DNA of 64,000 bases, from assembly GCF_032586235.1 (NCBI RefSeq), contig NZ_JAWHTD010000017.1:1-64000 (forward strand), written 5' to 3'. The notes under the pieces were generated by a model. It did not search any database. It was given only the letters and a program-made list of their open reading frames with translations, and was not told the DNA's origin. The DNA comes from Aestuariicoccus sp032586235. Its GTDB lineage: Bacteria; Pseudomonadota; Alphaproteobacteria; Rhodobacterales; Rhodobacteraceae. This document shows positions 61,840 through 64,000 of this stretch, in pieces. The position numbers and the translations under genes were made by a program. The number at the start of each line of letters is the position of its first letter. The stretch's first letter is position 1.

Positions 61840-62586
61840 TCACATCGCCGCCAGCCAGAGCGCGCCCCCCGCTCCGGCCAGCGCCGCACCGAAGGGCAGG
61901 GCGCGCGCGCCGTCCAGCGCATCGGCCCGGCCCAGCCGCTGGAGCGCCGCTACCGCCAGCGCGGCCGAGGCCGCCAGCAGCACCGTCAGCGGCAGATCCC
62001 AAGGGCCCGCCAGCGCGCCCAGACCGGCCATCAGCTTGACGTCGCCCAGCCCCAGCCCCTCGCGACCGCGCAAGGCGCGGTAGCCCAGACGGATCAGACA
62101 GAACGCCCCCGCGCCCAGCCCCGCGCCCACCAGCGCCAGAGGCGCGCCATGCCCCCAGAGCGCGGCCCAGACCAGCGCCAGCGCGAGGAGCGCGATGGTG
62201 AAGACATCCGGCAGGCGGAACCACAGCAGATCCGTCGCCACCAGCCCCAGCAGCGTCCAGAGGATCAGCGCGATCAGCCCGGTCTGGCCCAGGCCCGTCC
62301 CGGCGATCACCGCCAGCACCGCCAGCCAGGTGGCGGCGATCTCGGTGTAAAGCAGCCAGGGCGGGATCGCCGCGCCGCAATGCCGGCAGCGCCCGCGCGC
62401 GGCGGCGAAGGACAGCACCGGCACCAGATCGCGCGGGCTCAGCGCCCGCCCGCAGCCCCGGCAGGCCGAGCGCGCCATACCCACCGGCTCGCCCCGCGGC
62501 ACGCGGTCGGCCAGCAGCGCCAGGAACGACCCCACCGCCGGGGCCGCCAGCAGCACGAAGAGATCGAAGGCGGTCTGGGGCGACAT
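61840..62586 (-). CDS. gspO: Prepilin peptidase (GspO/PilD type)
   Basis: The 248-residue integral membrane protease cleaves and N-methylates type IV pilin-like leader peptides. The N-terminal domain has the zinc pair CRGCG and CRHCG (about residues 42-70). The catalytic Asp pair lies in TDLLWFRLPD and GLGDVKLMAGLGA, as in class A24 peptidases. About seven hydrophobic segments follow. It diverges from gspG across 91 bases, so it probably processes the pseudopilins encoded next to it. Confidence 0.9.
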   Translation of the reverse strand: MSPQTAFDLFVLLAAPAVGSFLALLADRVPRGEPVGMARSACRGCGRALSPRDLVPVLSFAAARGRCRHCGAAIPPWLLYTEIAATWLAVLAVIAGTGLGQTGLIALILWTLLGLVATDLLWFRLPDVFTIALLALALVWAALWGHGAPLALVGAGLGAGAFCLIRLGYRALRGREGLGLGDVKLMAGLGALAGPWDLPLTVLLAASAALAVAALQRLGRADALDGARALPFGAALAGAGGALWLAAM

Positions 62587-62677
62587 GGCGCAGGCTTAGG
62601 CCCGCGCGGTCCGGCAGGCAATGGACAAGCGCGCGCACCCCTGCCTATCATGCCGAAAAGCCCGAGGATTTCGCCCC

Positions 62678-63142
62678 ATGCCCATGACCCCGCCCGCAAG
62701 GCCCCAGCCCGCGACCCCGCCCCGGGACGCAGGCTTCAGCCTGCTCGAACTGATGGTCGTGGTGGTAATCCTGTCGATCCTAGCGCTTGTCATCGTGCCG
62801 CGCGTCATCGACCGGCCCGACCAGGCCCGCGCGGCGCGCGCGCAATCGGACATCGCCGCCATCGCCAGCGCGGTGCAGCTCTACCGGCTGGACAATTTCC
62901 GCTATCCCACCACCGAACAGGGGCTGGCCGCGCTGGTCAGCCCGCCCTCGGCCCCGCCCGAGGCGCAAAACTGGGCCGCCAACGGCTATATCGACCGGCT
63001 GCCCACCGATCCCTGGGGCCAGCCCTATCAATATCTGTCCCCCGGCGTGCATGGCGATTTCGACATCTTCACCTATGGCGCCGACGCCGCCCCGGACGGG
63101 TCCGGGGCGGATGCGGACATCGGCTCATGGATGACGAATTAG
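62678..63142 (+). CDS. gspG: Major pseudopilin GspG
   Basis: The 154-residue major pseudopilin of type II secretion polymerises into the pseudopilus that pushes substrates through the outer membrane. After a short Pro-rich leader comes the class III signal GFSLLELMVVVVILSILAL with Glu at +5. YPTTEQGLAALVSPPSAP, the calcium-loop region DPWGQPYQYLSPG and GADAAPDGSGADADIGSW are GspG hallmarks. I chose the ATG at 62678 with GAGGA upstream; another lies six bases on. The stop overlaps gspH. Confidence 0.93.
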   Translation: MPMTPPARPQPATPPRDAGFSLLELMVVVVILSILALVIVPRVIDRPDQARAARAQSDIAAIASAVQLYRLDNFRYPTTEQGLAALVSPPSAPPEAQNWAANGYIDRLPTDPWGQPYQYLSPGVHGDFDIFTYGADAAPDGSGADADIGSWMTN

Positions 63143-63582
63143 ACCCCAAGGGCCACAACAGAGCCGCATCCGCGGGCTTCACCCTGATCGAGGTGCTGAT
63201 CGCCACGGCGATCCTGGCGGTGCTGAGCGCAGGCGCGATGCTGGCGCTGCGGCCTGCGCCCGGGGCCGGCGCAAGCGACATGGCGCGGTTCCAGACGGCC
63301 TATGCCAGCCAGCGCGCGCTGGCCATTGCCGGGCGCGACCGGCGCGGGCTGCGGCTGGGCGCGCGGCAGATGCAGGTGACGCTCTGGCGCGACGGCGGCT
63401 GGGCCGCGCCAGGCCCCGCCATCGGCTTTGAGGGGCCGGTGCAGATCGACCGGGGCGGGGCGGACGGCGCGCCGCAGGTGGTGTTTCAGCCCGACGGGCG
63501 CAGCACCGCCTTTGCGGTGATCTTCGCGGGCGGCGGGCGCTGCGCGACCGACGGCTGGACGGGGCTGACATGCGACGGCTGA
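63127..63582 (+). CDS. gspH: Minor pseudopilin GspH
   Basis: The 151-residue minor pseudopilin has the processing motif AGFTLIEVLIATAILAVLSA after MDDELDPKGHNRAAS. The soluble part is beta-rich with ARFQTAYASQRALAIAGRDR. In type II secretion GspH joins the tip of the pseudopilus. It overlaps gspG at its start and gspI at its end, as is usual. The two cysteines near the end (GRCATD and LTCDG) may pair. Confidence 0.85.
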   Translation: MDDELDPKGHNRAASAGFTLIEVLIATAILAVLSAGAMLALRPAPGAGASDMARFQTAYASQRALAIAGRDRRGLRLGARQMQVTLWRDGGWAAPGPAIGFEGPVQIDRGGADGAPQVVFQPDGRSTAFAVIFAGGGRCATDGWTGLTCDG

Positions 63583-63932
63583 GGGGCGACCGGGGGCTGA
63601 CGCTGCTCGAGCTGGTGGTCGCGGTGGCGGTGCTGGCGATCGGGTCGCTGGCGGCGGTACGCGTGACCGACCAGTCGCGGCAGGTGATCTCGGGTGCCAC
63701 GCCGCGCATCCTGGCCCGCATCGTCGCGGAAAACCGCGCCGAAGAGCTGCGCCTTTACGGCCCCGGCGGCGGGGCCCTGCCGGGCGCGGTCGAGATGGGC
63801 GGGCAGCGCTTTGTGATCGAGGTCGACCGCAGCGCCACCGTCGGCGGGCTGCTGCGCGCCGCCATCACCGTGCGCTCGGACGAAGGCCCTGGGGCCTTTC
63901 TGGTGACCTACCTGCCGAGGAGGGGACCATGA
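63570..63932 (+). CDS. gspI: Minor pseudopilin GspI
   Basis: The 120-residue minor pseudopilin has GLTLLELVVAVAVLAIGSLA as its processing site and first helix. RIVAENRAEELRLYG and the closing VRSDEGPGAFLVTYLP match GspI. It nucleates the pseudopilus tip with GspJ and GspK. The start lies 13 bases inside gspH and the stop overlaps gspJ by an ATGA. Confidence 0.87.
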   Translation: MRRLRGDRGLTLLELVVAVAVLAIGSLAAVRVTDQSRQVISGATPRILARIVAENRAEELRLYGPGGGALPGAVEMGGQRFVIEVDRSATVGGLLRAAITVRSDEGPGAFLVTYLPRRGP

Positions 63933-64000
63933 GGCGCGACCGGGGCCTGACGCTGATCGAGCTGGTGGCCGCCATGGCGGTCTTTGCGCTGATCGCGGTC
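63929..64000 (+). CDS. gspJ: Minor pseudopilin GspJ (5' end only)
   Basis: Only the first 24 codons lie inside the window. They read MRRDRGLTLIELVAAMAVFA, the processing site and first helix of a pseudopilin. The order after gspG-H-I, and the overlap with gspI, make GspJ the likely identity. GspK and the secretion ATPase and secretin genes would be expected beyond the window edge or elsewhere. Confidence 0.75.
   Translation, partial: MRRDRGLTLIELVAAMAVFALIAV

Noticed and set aside
1..64000. tRNA or rRNA genes
   Set aside because: I saw no tRNA T-arm or rRNA signature while reading; a tRNA scan was not possible, so this is not proof of absence.

Overview
The window is about two thirds G+C. 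Short ATGA-type gene overlaps, marine-type secreted RTX proteins and the replication genes point to a plasmid or chromid of a Rhodobacteraceae (Roseobacter-group) alphaproteobacterium. The taxon is inferred from gene content and style, not from a marker gene. The replicon core lies at 10.4-14.6 kb. It holds a RepA-type initiator on the minus strand, a divergent parA-parB pair, a DnaA box with three 22-bp-spaced iteron-like repeats between repA and parA, and a perfect 60-bp palindrome across the parB stop codon that contains a parS-like core.

Layout. Positions 1-3.7 kb are an accessory patch: a DUF932-like gene, a nested inverted repeat, an XRE regulator overlapping an RNase H/RuvC-like gene, a small unknown gene, a frameshifted transposase remnant and degraded coding sequence. 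Positions 3.7-10.2 kb carry an asparagine-synthetase-like gene, two glycosyltransferases and a frameshifted DUF2793 gene. The replicon core follows. At 14.7-17.7 kb a compact kdsD-kdsB-kdsA operon makes CMP-Kdo. At 17.9-39.0 kb lie seven same-strand RTX genes, one of them decayed, with a small exported protein among them. Each ends in a similar module of about 80 residues, but the N-terminal parts differ: serralysin protease, a triplicated acidic domain, choice-of-anchor-L-like, nidogen-like plus von Willebrand D, and von Willebrand D alone. No type I secretion transporter is present, so the exporter must be encoded elsewhere.

At 39.0-50.3 kb is a capsule/exopolysaccharide locus: KpsM, KpsE and KpsT-like exporter parts, a two-domain glycosyltransferase, UDP-glucose dehydrogenase, a phosphohexomutase and three sulfotransferase-like proteins. 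Together with the Kdo genes this suggests an exported acidic, possibly sulfated, polysaccharide. Positions 50.6-57.1 kb hold an unusual permease/FG-GAP/UnbV fusion and a set of small modification enzymes (SDR, PhyH, SGNH, GSCFA). Positions 57.2-61.8 kb hold an exported protein with an endosialidase-chaperone-like C-terminus, its small partner, and two Sel1-repeat proteins. The window ends in a type II secretion pseudopilin operon (gspG-H-I-J, cut by the window edge) opposite a prepilin peptidase.

Taken together, the window looks like an extrachromosomal cell-surface and secretion island. The main limit is that every family assignment was made by reading motifs, without database searches. Several genes carry single-base frameshifts that could be real decay or assembly errors.
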